Positions 37,009-45,693 of a stretch of DNA of 64,000 nt are shown piece by piece. The notes below the pieces were generated by a model. It saw nothing but the letters and a program-made list of their open reading frames with translations. It did not search any database and was not told where the DNA came from. The DNA comes from Mucilaginibacter sp. (GTDB lineage Bacteria > Bacteroidota > Bacteroidia > Sphingobacteriales > Sphingobacteriaceae): positions 124,001 to 188,000 of the forward strand of contig NZ_JAQBOC010000080.1 in NCBI RefSeq assembly GCF_028288225.1, given 5' to 3'. A program made the position numbers and the translations under genes. Within the stretch, counting starts at the first letter, position 1; the number at the start of each line of letters is the position of its first letter.

Positions 37009-38403
37009 ATGAACAACTTTGCGGAACTTTTATCTCGGTTTCAATTCGGATTTACCGCGTGTTATCACATCATGTTTCCGGCACTTTCTATTGGGCTGGC
37101 GTGGTTTCTGGTCCTGATCCACGGGCTTTATCTGAAAACCGGAAAAGCTGATTACTTTAGAATTTATAAATTCTGGGCTTCAATTTTTGCGCTAAACTTT
37201 TCGGTTGGGGTGGTTACCGGCATTTTTATGTCCTTTCAATTTGGCCTTAACTGGTCTAAATTCTCTTACGCTGCCGGACCGGTGCTGGGGAGTATTATCG
37301 GACTTGAGGTAATGACTGCTTTCTTTCTGGAGGCCGGTTTTTTAGGGATCATGCTACTGGGCTGGAACCGGGTGAATAAAAAGGTCCACTTTTTTGCCAC
37401 CCTGATGGTAGCATTAGGTACACTGATTTCCGCAACGTGGATACTTGGCGCAAATTCATGGCTGCATACACCGGCTGGTTTTAAGGTAAGTAACGGACAG
37501 TTTTTTATCGTTGAGTGGTGGCACGCCTTATTTAATCCATCTTTTTATATAAGATACCCTCATATGTTATTGGCTTCTATGTTTGCCGCAAGCTTTTTCG
37601 TTGCCGGCATTTCAGCCTGGTATCTGCTAAAGGGGAAATACACGGGATTTGCCCGCACCTGTTATTCAATTGCACTGGGGGTGATAACTATTTTAATTCC
37701 CGTTCAACTATGGGTAGGCGACACGCTCTATGGAAAAATGTCTGTTTATCAGCCCGCAAAAACACAAGCTTTGGAAGGTTTTTGGGATGATACGCCAACT
37801 GCGCCATACCTGCTCTTCATCAATCCGGACGCTAAAAACCAAAGAAACAAGACGCAAATAGGGATACCTTACCTGGGAAGTGTCCTGGTCGACCATAGCC
37901 TTCATGGAACTGTGGCCGGCTTGAAAAGGACTCCTCCAAAGGAGCAGCCAAATATGGCGATGACCTTTTATTTTTTCAGAATAATGTTTTTAATAGCCAT
38001 CTTAATGTTTTTTGTCGCTTTAACGAGTATTGCTTTACGTTTTACCGGCAAACTGTTCACAAAAAGATGGTTTTTAAAACTTAGCTTATGGATGACGCCT
38101 GCCGGTGTGATCGCTACGATGGCCGGATGGATCACGTCGGAAACAGGCAGACAACCTTATGTTATCTATGGTTTGCTCCGAACCACCGAGGCTTCCTCGT
38201 CGTTAAGTAATTTTCAGGTGATTTTTTCCTTTGGGCTATTTTTGATAGTATATGCTGTTCTATTAGCTGCTTATATCATATTCGTTTGTAAAATAGTAAA
38301 AAAAGGACCTGAAACCATCCACGACACCATTAAGACAGGCGAACGCAAGAAAGACAACTTCATTTCCGGATTACCGGAAACCATTAAATTATCTATTAAA
38401 TAA
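37009..38403 (+). CDS. cydA: Cytochrome bd oxidase subunit I
   Basis: This 464-residue subunit carries the haem ligands and acidic residues of CydA: H20 (haem b595), H185 (haem b558) and the axial Met in 'FFRIM'. E100 and E108 are spaced as in E. coli CydA (E99/E107), and the 'GRQP' motif is present. About nine membrane helices are predicted. The Q-loop is short, as in many non-enterobacterial members. It oxidises quinol and reduces O2 with high affinity in the cytoplasmic membrane. It is the first gene of a complete cydABDC operon. Confidence 0.95.
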   Translation: MNNFAELLSRFQFGFTACYHIMFPALSIGLAWFLVLIHGLYLKTGKADYFRIYKFWASIFALNFSVGVVTGIFMSFQFGLNWSKFSYAAGPVLGSIIGLEVMTAFFLEAGFLGIMLLGWNRVNKKVHFFATLMVALGTLISATWILGANSWLHTPAGFKVSNGQFFIVEWWHALFNPSFYIRYPHMLLASMFAASFFVAGISAWYLLKGKYTGFARTCYSIALGVITILIPVQLWVGDTLYGKMSVYQPAKTQALEGFWDDTPTAPYLLFINPDAKNQRNKTQIGIPYLGSVLVDHSLHGTVAGLKRTPPKEQPNMAMTFYFFRIMFLIAILMFFVALTSIALRFTGKLFTKRWFLKLSLWMTPAGVIATMAGWITSETGRQPYVIYGLLRTTEASSSLSNFQVIFSFGLFLIVYAVLLAAYIIFVCKIVKKGPETIHDTIKTGERKKDNFISGLPETIKLSIK

Positions 38404-38410
38404 ATTGAAT

Positions 38411-39646
38411 ATGGATATTCATGTATTATGGGCATTGATCATATGCTTTTCTGCGGTAATGTATACCATCTTTGACGGGTTCGATCTGGGCGTCGGAATA
38501 CTCATTCCTTTTGTCCTGAAGGAAAATCAGCGGGATACGATAGTGGATTCGATTACGCCTGTTTGGGATGGAAATGAAACCTGGCTGATTTTAATGGGAG
38601 TAGGATTATTCGGAGGATTTCCAAGGGCTTATAGTGTGCTGCTGCCGGCGCTGTATATACCCTTGATCCTGATGCTGCTCTCCTTGATTTTAAGGGGGGT
38701 AGCCATGGAATTTCGCTTTATGTCTGCCACAAGAAAAACCTCGTGGGATATCACTTTTGCTTTGGGATCGATTTTGGCTGCCTTTTGCCAGGGCATCATA
38801 CTGGGCAATTTGATGGAAGGGATTAAAACCGATAAAAATTTCAACTATGCGAACACTGCCTTTAGTTTTATCAGCCCTTTTACTATTTTGATAGGCTTTA
38901 CGTTAATAGTTACTTATGCACTAATCGGGGCTACGTGGCTGAACCTGAAAACAAGCGGATCGCTTCAGCGCGGGTTTAAAATATATGTCAGGCGCATTGT
39001 AGTCATCCTGGTTTTGTTATTTGTTGTTATTATTTGGGGCCGGTTTTATTGGGGTATATTCACGCCCCGGTATGGAGTCTTTGGAATTCGCAGCATTTTA
39101 TCGGCCGCATCTGTCATTTGGTATGTCCTGACCTTAGCGATAATGGCGGGGATTTATTTGACCATTAATTCCAGTAGGGATCGGATCCCATTCTTTCTTA
39201 ATATGCTGATGACTGTGGTTTCCGCCTTGTACCTCGTATCCGGGTTCTGGCCCTATATCATTCCACCCGGTCTTACGATTTTTGATGCGGGCTCCCCGGC
39301 TTACGGAAACAGAATTTTATTGATCAGTTCATTTGTTATCATTCCCATAATCCTTTGTTATTTGATATACTCCTATTCAGTGTTTAAAGGGAAGGTAAAT
39401 GGGAACAACTACGAACCTGTTTTACGTGCTGAAGATGTTGCATTAAAGCCGGTCAAACTGAGTGACCATAAGGACTTGTTTATAAAGCAACTCACTTTAT
39501 CATGGCCCTGGCGGATAATCATTTCGATAGCCGGTGTCTTATTTTTTTTCCTTGTACTCGGATTCGAGGGGGACACTGTCGCGCAACTGTCAATCCTTAT
39601 TTTCATTGTCGCGTTTTTGATTGCCTGTTTTAGATATAAAAATTAA
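38411..39646 (+). CDS. cydB: Cytochrome bd oxidase subunit II
   Basis: The ATG at 38411, 7 nt after the cydA stop, gives 411 residues; a TTG two codons earlier is less likely. The N terminus has the CydB signature 'FDGFDLGVG', then 'PVWDGNETWLI' and 'FPRAY'. It is longer than most CydB proteins (about 340-380): a soluble ~40-residue linker (about 330-370) leads to two extra hydrophobic helices at the C terminus. It forms the heterodimer with CydA. The extension may be lineage-specific. Confidence 0.93.
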   Translation: MDIHVLWALIICFSAVMYTIFDGFDLGVGILIPFVLKENQRDTIVDSITPVWDGNETWLILMGVGLFGGFPRAYSVLLPALYIPLILMLLSLILRGVAMEFRFMSATRKTSWDITFALGSILAAFCQGIILGNLMEGIKTDKNFNYANTAFSFISPFTILIGFTLIVTYALIGATWLNLKTSGSLQRGFKIYVRRIVVILVLLFVVIIWGRFYWGIFTPRYGVFGIRSILSAASVIWYVLTLAIMAGIYLTINSSRDRIPFFLNMLMTVVSALYLVSGFWPYIIPPGLTIFDAGSPAYGNRILLISSFVIIPIILCYLIYSYSVFKGKVNGNNYEPVLRAEDVALKPVKLSDHKDLFIKQLTLSWPWRIIISIAGVLFFFLVLGFEGDTVAQLSILIFIVAFLIACFRYKN

Positions 39647-39666
39647 CCACTTCATTATTTTTCAAT

Positions 39667-41400
39667 ATGATATCATCCATTTCATACGCTGATAAAGCAA
39701 CATCCAAAAAAGCGGCTGATCTTTTAAAATCGCTTCGGGGCTTGTGGAAGAAGGAAATTTGGGCAATAACCGTCTTAAGATTTGGGGGGATTCTTGCATT
39801 CAATTTACAATTAATAATAATTGCTCAATTGGTAAGCAGTTTAGCCTTAAAAAAATCAGGCGCCATGGATAGCTACCGGTCATTAGCCTGGCTGGGTTTG
39901 TGGGCAATAGTCAGGGCCTTATTTAATTATTTAAGTGATTTAAAGGCCGCGGAACTAACAGAAAAAGTAACTATTGGTATACGGTCGGCGATAATGAAAG
40001 ATATTCATAAAGGGTATATCGCCAAATTTAGAAATCAATATTCTGCAGGTATCTCGTTAAGCTTCCTGAATAAAACTGAAGTGATATCACCTTATTTTAC
40101 CAGGTACATTCCGCAAATGTTGTTATGTGTTATTGCCCCTTTGTCCGTCCTGATTTACCTGGCAACCATCAATTGGGTTTGTGCATTACTGGTTCTGCTC
40201 TGCGCACCAGCCATTCCATTATTCATGATGATCATTGGAAGGGGAACTGAAGTTAAAAGCAGGGAACAATGGGAGTATCTTTCACAGATGGGATCTTATT
40301 TTTTTGACCGGTTGCAGGGTATAACAACACTATACCTGTTTAATCAATTAAAAAAGCAGTCAGATCAAGTCCGCATCTTCTCCAGCGCATATGGTCGTTC
40401 GGTTATTGATGTTTTAAAGCTGGCTTTTCTGTCATCGGCCGTACTCGAGTTCTTTAGTGCGGTAATTATTGCCGGGTGCGCTGTATTTATTGGTCTGAAC
40501 ATGATTCATTATATTCATTATGGACCTGACGGTGGTACTTCTTTAAAAAATGGTTTGATTATTCTGCTGTTGATCCCCGAGTTTTTTATAGCGTTAAAAA
40601 CGCTGGGGAATTTTTATCATGACCGGGCCCAGGCTTTAGGGGCAGTTATCAGTTTGCAGGAATGGGGGTTTTTTCAGGCCCCTATTTTAAAAGAAGAAGT
40701 TAACAAAGGCAACTATGAGGAAACGCCCCTCAGCGGTGAAATGCAACCTGATGGATACCAGGCGGCGCCAATTATCTTCAAAGACGTCAATTTTGCTTAC
40801 CCCGGCGGGCCGGACCTTTTTAGTTCTTTTAACTTATTGATAAGGCCTTGCGAGAAAATTAAAATCTCCGGCGCCAATGGATCGGGAAAAACTACGCTGA
40901 TTGAATTGATTTTAGGTTGGCAGGTTCCTTGCAGCGGCCAAATTCTTATTGGCGATCGTTTACTTGACAAAATCGGTGAAGCAGAACTGTTTAATGAGAT
41001 ATCTTTGATCAATCAGCAAACAAGCATCTTTCAGGGTACGATCCGTTCTAACATTTTAATGGGTCGTTCATTACCGGACAAAGACCTTTTTTGCCGGGTT
41101 CTGGGGCCCGTTTCCCTTATTTCGTTTTTAGAAAGGTTACCGGACGGGCTCGATACCCGGGTTGCTGAAGATGGCAAGTCAATTTCTGGAGGTGAACGAC
41201 AAAAAATAGCTTTGGCCAGGGCATTGGTCAAAAGGTCCCCGATAATTATTTTGGACGAGCCGTTCACGCATCTTGATCCGGCAAGTGTTATATCTTTTAT
41301 CTCGATTTTAAACAACATAAGTCCGCAAAGGACGATTATCATAACCGGGCATGGTGAAGCGTACCAGGCTTTGCAGGGGTATCGGGAAATTAAACTTTGA
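39667..41400 (+). CDS. cydD: Thiol reductant ABC exporter subunit CydD
   Basis: The 577-residue half-transporter fuses six membrane helices to a C-terminal ATPase. It has Walker A GANGSGKTT, signature SGGERQKIALARAL, and Walker B IIILDEPFTHLDP. CydDC exports cysteine/glutathione-type thiols and haem-related cargo needed to assemble the bd oxidase. It lies 20 nt after cydB and 3 nt before cydC. The initial ~30 residues precede the first membrane helix, and the ATG at 39667 is the only good start. Confidence 0.9.
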   Translation: MISSISYADKATSKKAADLLKSLRGLWKKEIWAITVLRFGGILAFNLQLIIIAQLVSSLALKKSGAMDSYRSLAWLGLWAIVRALFNYLSDLKAAELTEKVTIGIRSAIMKDIHKGYIAKFRNQYSAGISLSFLNKTEVISPYFTRYIPQMLLCVIAPLSVLIYLATINWVCALLVLLCAPAIPLFMMIIGRGTEVKSREQWEYLSQMGSYFFDRLQGITTLYLFNQLKKQSDQVRIFSSAYGRSVIDVLKLAFLSSAVLEFFSAVIIAGCAVFIGLNMIHYIHYGPDGGTSLKNGLIILLLIPEFFIALKTLGNFYHDRAQALGAVISLQEWGFFQAPILKEEVNKGNYEETPLSGEMQPDGYQAAPIIFKDVNFAYPGGPDLFSSFNLLIRPCEKIKISGANGSGKTTLIELILGWQVPCSGQILIGDRLLDKIGEAELFNEISLINQQTSIFQGTIRSNILMGRSLPDKDLFCRVLGPVSLISFLERLPDGLDTRVAEDGKSISGGERQKIALARALVKRSPIIILDEPFTHLDPASVISFISILNNISPQRTIIITGHGEAYQALQGYREIKL

Positions 41401-41403
41401 GAA

Positions 41404-43035
41404 ATGCTGACAAACATTCCTGTTATTTATAAGAGATTAACCAAGGGCCAGCTAATCGGTATTTTGATGGCAATATTGTCTCTTGTTGCTGGTTTGCTTC
41501 TTGTTTGCAGCTCGGCATGGTTTATTACTGCTACTGCGCTAACTGGGTTAGGTGTTCTTGGGGTGCAAGGCTACAATATTTTTTTACCAAGCGCATGTAT
41601 TCGCTTTCTGGCCCTGTTTAAGCCACTCAACAGGTACGCGGAAAAAATATACACCCATAAAGTAACATTGAATAAATCAAGTTCTTCAAGAGAATGGCTC
41701 TTTGATAAAATAGCACAACTTAAGAAAGCTGAGTTGGCCAAATTTAGATCGGCTCAATTATTAAATGGCCTGGTTAACGATATCGAGGAGCTGGACCATT
41801 TTTACCTGGGAATGGTACTTCCCTGGATTTCAGCGGGAATTTTGTTTTTGCTGGCAGCCATATTTTTTATAGTTGTACTTCCTGTCATGCTCTGGGTCTT
41901 ATCAGGGGTTTTCCTTATTTCAGGTTTTATTATCCCTTTCCTAACTTACAAGAGCAGCAAATCACAGGAAGAGGAAAGTTTGTTCATCAAACGGCAATCT
42001 CATACGGATTTGATCGGAATGTTAAGAGGCTTTGCAGATTTACGTCAATTCGGGTTACTCGACTCAAAACGAAAACTCATCATCCAGGAAATAAATTTAG
42101 AACAGCACCTCCAGAGTAAATCCAAAAAGACTTTAGCTTTTTGGCAATTTGCACAGCAAATTATTTTGCAGGCGGGATTAATTGTTTCTATACTGATTAT
42201 TTTTCGCCATATCGACAATATCAGCGGGTCGCTGCTTGTTTTGATTGTGATAAGTTTGATTACGCTTTTCGAGGGGCTTTTACCCTTCCCGGCTCTAGCT
42301 CACCAGTTTTCAAGGACCACGTGGTGTGGCAATAGTCTAAATGAATGGAAAAATAATAACCATGCGAATGAGGAAATGGGAAAACTGCCATTTCCTCATG
42401 ATTCGGATATTCAAATCGATGACATATCCGCCTTTTATGGTTCGCGCAACATTTTTACAAACTTAACTTTGAGATTTCCCGCTTGCTCTATTACAGCGGT
42501 GACGGGTTGTAACGGCTGCGGTAAAACTACATTGCTGGACGTTTTATGTGGTTTAAAAATGACGGAGCACGGAGACATCTTTATTGGGGGTAAGTCTTTA
42601 TTTGAAATTGATCCTGACGAACTTATTGATAACATCGGGTATATGGAACAGCAAGCGACAATTTTTAATGTGAGTTTGTTCGATAATATAGCATTAGCGA
42701 AACCAGATGCAGTCGACACTGATGTTTTTAATGCTGCCGCCCGGGCCGGTTTCGGTCCAACCCTGGAACAAAACCCGGATTTTTTGAAAAAACAAGCCGG
42801 TGAATCAGGAAAGAATATTTCAGGTGGACAGGCCAGGATGATCGCCCTGGCAAGAATTATATTGAAAGATCCCCCGGTTCTGTTAATGGATGAACCTACA
42901 GAAGGATTAGACATAGACGCCGAAAGAAATCTTCTTAATTTACTTTCTTCCTGGAAAGGCACTAAAACGGTTATTCTCGTGACTCACAAAAAATCACTGG
43001 TTTCTATTGCCGATCACCATTATAATTTGCAATGA
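41404..43035 (+). CDS. cydC: Thiol reductant ABC exporter subunit CydC
   Basis: A 543-residue half-transporter that pairs with CydD. It has six membrane helices and an ATPase with Walker A GCNGCGKTT, signature SGGQARMIALARII, and Walker B VLLMDEPTEGLD. It starts 3 nt after cydD. This completes the operon: two oxidase subunits plus the exporter required for their maturation. The second cydAB pair at 47.8-50.2 kb has no exporter of its own and may depend on this one. Confidence 0.9.
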   Translation: MLTNIPVIYKRLTKGQLIGILMAILSLVAGLLLVCSSAWFITATALTGLGVLGVQGYNIFLPSACIRFLALFKPLNRYAEKIYTHKVTLNKSSSSREWLFDKIAQLKKAELAKFRSAQLLNGLVNDIEELDHFYLGMVLPWISAGILFLLAAIFFIVVLPVMLWVLSGVFLISGFIIPFLTYKSSKSQEEESLFIKRQSHTDLIGMLRGFADLRQFGLLDSKRKLIIQEINLEQHLQSKSKKTLAFWQFAQQIILQAGLIVSILIIFRHIDNISGSLLVLIVISLITLFEGLLPFPALAHQFSRTTWCGNSLNEWKNNNHANEEMGKLPFPHDSDIQIDDISAFYGSRNIFTNLTLRFPACSITAVTGCNGCGKTTLLDVLCGLKMTEHGDIFIGGKSLFEIDPDELIDNIGYMEQQATIFNVSLFDNIALAKPDAVDTDVFNAAARAGFGPTLEQNPDFLKKQAGESGKNISGGQARMIALARIILKDPPVLLMDEPTEGLDIDAERNLLNLLSSWKGTKTVILVTHKKSLVSIADHHYNLQ

Positions 43036-43286
43036 AAAGAATGTTCTTAAACTCCGCAAAATCCGAATTGAGTTGACCCTTATCCTATGCATCACTCCCA
43101 GAATTCAAAATGCTAAACCTGCAGCCTCAGCAGTTTTCATAATCTATCCGGCCCTGAATAGTAGCGAAAAAGCTATCCGCGAAAAGGACGCCGGCCCTTT
43201 TAAGAAAGTTTTTTGCGCTTTTGACCAATACCTTCAACACTTGTCATCGAGCATTAAAATACGGGAATAATATAGCATCACCATAA

Positions 43287-43484
43287 ATTCGACTGATTTT
43301 CAACAATTGTGACGACACTATTTTTATAATCCGACCTTTAACCACCCTGGAGCCTATGGTAGCTGAGGAAATTGCCAAAAGAATTAACCGTTCAGTTGCG
43401 CAAACGCGGAGACTTAAAGACACAGCGCTTGAGTGCTTACGTAACTCAGATATTGGCTCTTTCGTTTTTTCCTTAAATGTTTAA
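43287..43484 (+). pseudogene. Relic of a sigma-70 region 4 (helix-turn-helix end)
   Basis: A 65-codon frame without a normal start encodes 'VAEEIAKRINRSVAQTRRLKDTALECLR', which lines up with region 4.2 of the intact sigma factor at 46769-47629 ('LEEIAEQFMLSVEHVRRLKDAALIKIR'). The upstream regions 1-3 are absent, and the tail overlaps the end of the SSB gene on the other strand. The preceding intergenic DNA (43036-43286) contains an 87-codon frame starting inside cydC but nothing recognisable. Probably a decayed duplicate; the match is short, so confidence is moderate. Confidence 0.45.
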
Positions 43485-43778
43485 GATTTTGATATTTGAC
43501 GTTTTGAAGGTCAAATTGGCCTTTGCGACGCCATCTTTATTAACCCATGAACCCGCGCCCATATGCCCCATTAATTCCACCAGGATCCCTTCATTGAGAA
43601 ACTCGGCCACTCCCGGATTGAACCAATAATTACACTTCACATAGGTGGTTGTTTTTTTGCGTTTACCGTTCTTTGTGTAGTCCTTTTCATTCATGACGAT
43701 TGTAAAATTGGTTACCAGTTTACCATCCCCTAATTCCCTGACCAATGCATTTGCGGTCAATTTTCCTTTGATTTCCAT
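43473..43778 (-). CDS. ssb: Single-stranded DNA-binding protein (short, accessory type)
   Basis: The 101-residue OB-fold protein starts with 'EIKGKLTANALVRELGDGKLVTNFTIVMNE', followed by 'TTTYVKCNYWFNPGVAEFL..G..VELMG', the SSB pattern. It lacks the acidic C-terminal tail that recruits partners in housekeeping SSB. Short tail-less forms are typical of mobile elements in Bacteroidota. This fits its location beside an integrase relic and duplicated small genes. It is a stand-alone gene on the - strand. Confidence 0.82.
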   Translation of the reverse strand: MEIKGKLTANALVRELGDGKLVTNFTIVMNEKDYTKNGKRKKTTTYVKCNYWFNPGVAEFLNEGILVELMGHMGAGSWVNKDGVAKANLTFKTSNIKILNI

Positions 43779-43837
43779 AACCTAAAGTTTTTAGTGCACA
43801 AATAAATAATTTTGGCCCCAGTTGATGATTTATTCAA

Positions 43838-44122
43838 TCACTGTACTGATTTGTGGCAGTTTTCAGTTACTTCAGTCTTTTTAAGCTTCACCAAGTCTGC
43901 TGACTTTTCTCTCCTGCCAAATGAATAATCGAAAATCATAACACCCGGACCTTGCAAATACATTATGCCCCAGTATGGCTCGTTGCCACGCAGAATCGAT
44001 TCGCGGTTTCCCAAACCAAAATAAAGGCCATTAAAGAATCGTTCCTCCTGAAGCAGACCGAGTCGATGGTGCGCTATAAAAGTAGCGCAGCAATTGCTTT
44101 TTGTTTCGGTACCCGTTTCCAT
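43838..44122 (-). CDS. Orphan small protein, duplicate A
   Basis: A 94-residue protein of unknown family. The first ~72 residues are nearly the same as the protein at 45123-45368, and the C-terminal ends differ completely. A Cys pair lies near residue 10, followed by 'HHRLGLLQEERFF' and 'YWGIMYLQGPG', with no signal peptide or membrane helix. The opposite strand is also open in both copies, so coding strand is not certain. Between copies the - frame has mostly conservative changes (Met/Val, Val/Ile, Arg/His, Gly/Asp). Part of the direct repeat 43911-44287. Confidence 0.5.
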   Translation of the reverse strand: METGTETKSNCCATFIAHHRLGLLQEERFFNGLYFGLGNRESILRGNEPYWGIMYLQGPGVMIFDYSFGRREKSADLVKLKKTEVTENCHKSVQ

Positions 44123-44287
44123 ACTATTATCTTATTCATCACATTAGGATGAAGATTATAAGGGAGAAGCTATGCGGCTCCCACGAAGACAAAGTTCCTT
44201 GTAATCACGTAGGGTATGCTTTGATTTTCAAGCAATATTATTTAGAAATCAAATGGGCTTTTTGCTAAATAAAGGGTACCAGTCGCC
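43911..44287. repeat. ~375-bp direct repeat, copy A
   Basis: This segment matches 45157-45531 almost base for base, covering most of the small gene plus about 165 bp before its start codon. The upstream part retains a TTTGATTT...AAATCAAA hairpin in both copies. The repeats flank an integrase relic and a membrane-protein gene. Confidence 0.85.
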
Positions 44288-44449
44288 GTATTGCCTTACC
44301 CTTCTCCCGCTACTCCCTCAGAAAAGTATAGGCAGCAGCAAGTAAAACTGTTTTGGGGTCATGAAATATAGTATTGTAAAAGATCGCAGGATTCCGGCAT
44401 CCTGCAAATGGAATCGGATATCTATTTGAGGTTATAACCTTTAACGGAT

Positions 44450-44722
44450 CTATCTCTTTAGCGTTGAATTATGATTCAAACTTTTAACTGTGCTGAACCA
44501 GTTATATAATTTTTTTACAAATTCAAGATCACGGGTTATAATACTTATATCGTCCGTTTTGTATTCAGTTTTAAGAAAGTTGGAAACATGGCGGTATGAG
44601 GTATTAAAATTAGTTAAGGCACCTTTGGCGGCACCTTTCCCGATTTTTTTTTAAGTCCTCGTTGTGAGTTTTGAAAACTGAAAGCAACATCCATTTCCTT
44701 TGACCGTCGCCGCATAGAATAT
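44450..44722 (-). pseudogene. Tyrosine recombinase/integrase relic (core-binding domain, frameshifted)
   Basis: On the - strand a frame encodes a segment that fits the SAM-like core-binding domain of Bacteroidota phage/conjugative-type integrases: 'FKTHNEDLKKK', then 'IGKGAAKGALTNFNTSYRHV', 'FLKTEYKTDDISI', and '..KLYNWFSTVKSLNHNST.K'. The match relies on joining two frames at a run of nine T (44644-44652), a likely slippage frameshift. The frame stops before any catalytic Arg/His/Tyr domain. Nothing recognisable lies in 44288-44449. This marks a former mobile element. Confidence 0.6.
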
Positions 44723-44749
44723 CCAATATTGCCCATCCTTATATTTAAT

Positions 44750-45097
44750 TCAAAGGATATAGCAAAGCAGCATTCCCCAATTTATTAACAGGCTGCAAGC
44801 AAAAATCGCGAGAGTGACGCGTAGGCCCGATCCAGTCATAGCTGTAATTATGTTAGGAAAATAGGTTAGCATTGTGATAATTAGTACGTAAATCGGCGCA
44901 TCATAATAGAAAAGTAAAATTGCCGGCACCGGTAAAATAAGAATGCCCTGTAACACCATCGTAAGCATAAACCACGCCGTCTGATTTTTTTGCTGTCTTT
45001 TTATAAATGCAAGGTATCTGTTATGAACCGTTGGTTTTGACCCGCCAGGAAATTTTTCTTCGGTCAGGTTAATTGCGGTTTTGATTGTTGGTTCCAT
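44750..45097 (-). CDS. Hypothetical membrane protein
   Basis: A 115-residue protein with about three hydrophobic helices after a charged ~45-residue N terminus ('FIKRQQKNQTAWFML' leads into the first helix). I do not recognise a family. It lies between the two copies of the ~375-bp repeat and directly beside the integrase relic, so it is probably cargo of the former element. Confidence 0.55.
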   Translation of the reverse strand: MEPTIKTAINLTEEKFPGGSKPTVHNRYLAFIKRQQKNQTAWFMLTMVLQGILILPVPAILLFYYDAPIYVLIITMLTYFPNIITAMTGSGLRVTLAIFACSLLINWGMLLCYIL

Positions 45098-45122
45098 GAT
45101 TTCTATATTTTATGGATTTATA

Positions 45123-45368
45123 TTACCGGGGAAATTTCATATCTGTTGCCTCTTTTCTCCTGCCAAATGAATAATCGAAAATCATAATACCCGGACCTTG
45201 CAAATACACTATGCCCCAGTATGGCTCGTTGCCATGCAGAATCGATTCGCGGTTTCCCAAACCAAAATAAAGGCCATTAAAGAATCGTTCCTCCTGAAGC
45301 AGACCGAGTCGATGGTGAGCTATAAAAGTAGCGCAGCAATTGCTTTTTGTTTCAGTATCCGTTTCCAT
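45123..45368 (-). CDS. Orphan small protein, duplicate B
   Basis: An 81-residue counterpart of the 43838-44122 protein with the same first ~72 residues and a different, shorter tail ('EATDMKFPR'). It is co-oriented with duplicate A and lies 25 nt downstream of the hypothetical membrane-protein gene. No function can be assigned; the two tails suggest the repeat boundary cut through the gene. Confidence 0.5.
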   Translation of the reverse strand: METDTETKSNCCATFIAHHRLGLLQEERFFNGLYFGLGNRESILHGNEPYWGIVYLQGPGIMIFDYSFGRRKEATDMKFPR

Positions 45369-45531
45369 ATTATTATCTTATTCATCGCTTGAGGATGAAG
45401 ATTATAAGGGAGACATTATGCGGCTCCCACGAAGACTAAGTTCCTTGTAATCATTTAGAAAATGCTTTGATTTTCAAGCAATATTATTTAAAAATCAAAT
45501 CGGCTTTTTGCTAATAAAGGGGTCGGTCGCC
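45157..45531. repeat. ~375-bp direct repeat, copy B
   Basis: Direct counterpart of 43911-44287. It includes the region upstream of the small gene with the TTTGATTT...AAATCAAA stem. The remaining 45532-45693 is intergenic and should carry the promoter of the SGNH hydrolase gene. Confidence 0.85.
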
Positions 45532-45693
45532 AATAATGAATTTTGTTAACTTGAGCTGTAGAGAGGATCGTCACTCTGTGATTTTTTCTTACTCGCTAAA
45601 TTCTGGAAATTGTTTGAAAACGAAAGCAGTACGTTGGAATATAAAAGGATTTTGTGACCATTGATAGGTGATATTTGATCAAATCGCCGTGTT

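Noticed and set aside
43007..43270. 87-codon + frame starting inside cydC
   Set aside because: No recognisable domain, the start lies inside cydC in another frame, and composition is not convincing. It is mentioned only as gap content.
43952..45392. + strand frames of about 65 codons inside both copies of the direct repeat
   Set aside because: They are antisense to the small - strand gene and change more residues between copies than the - frame does, so they are probably shadows.
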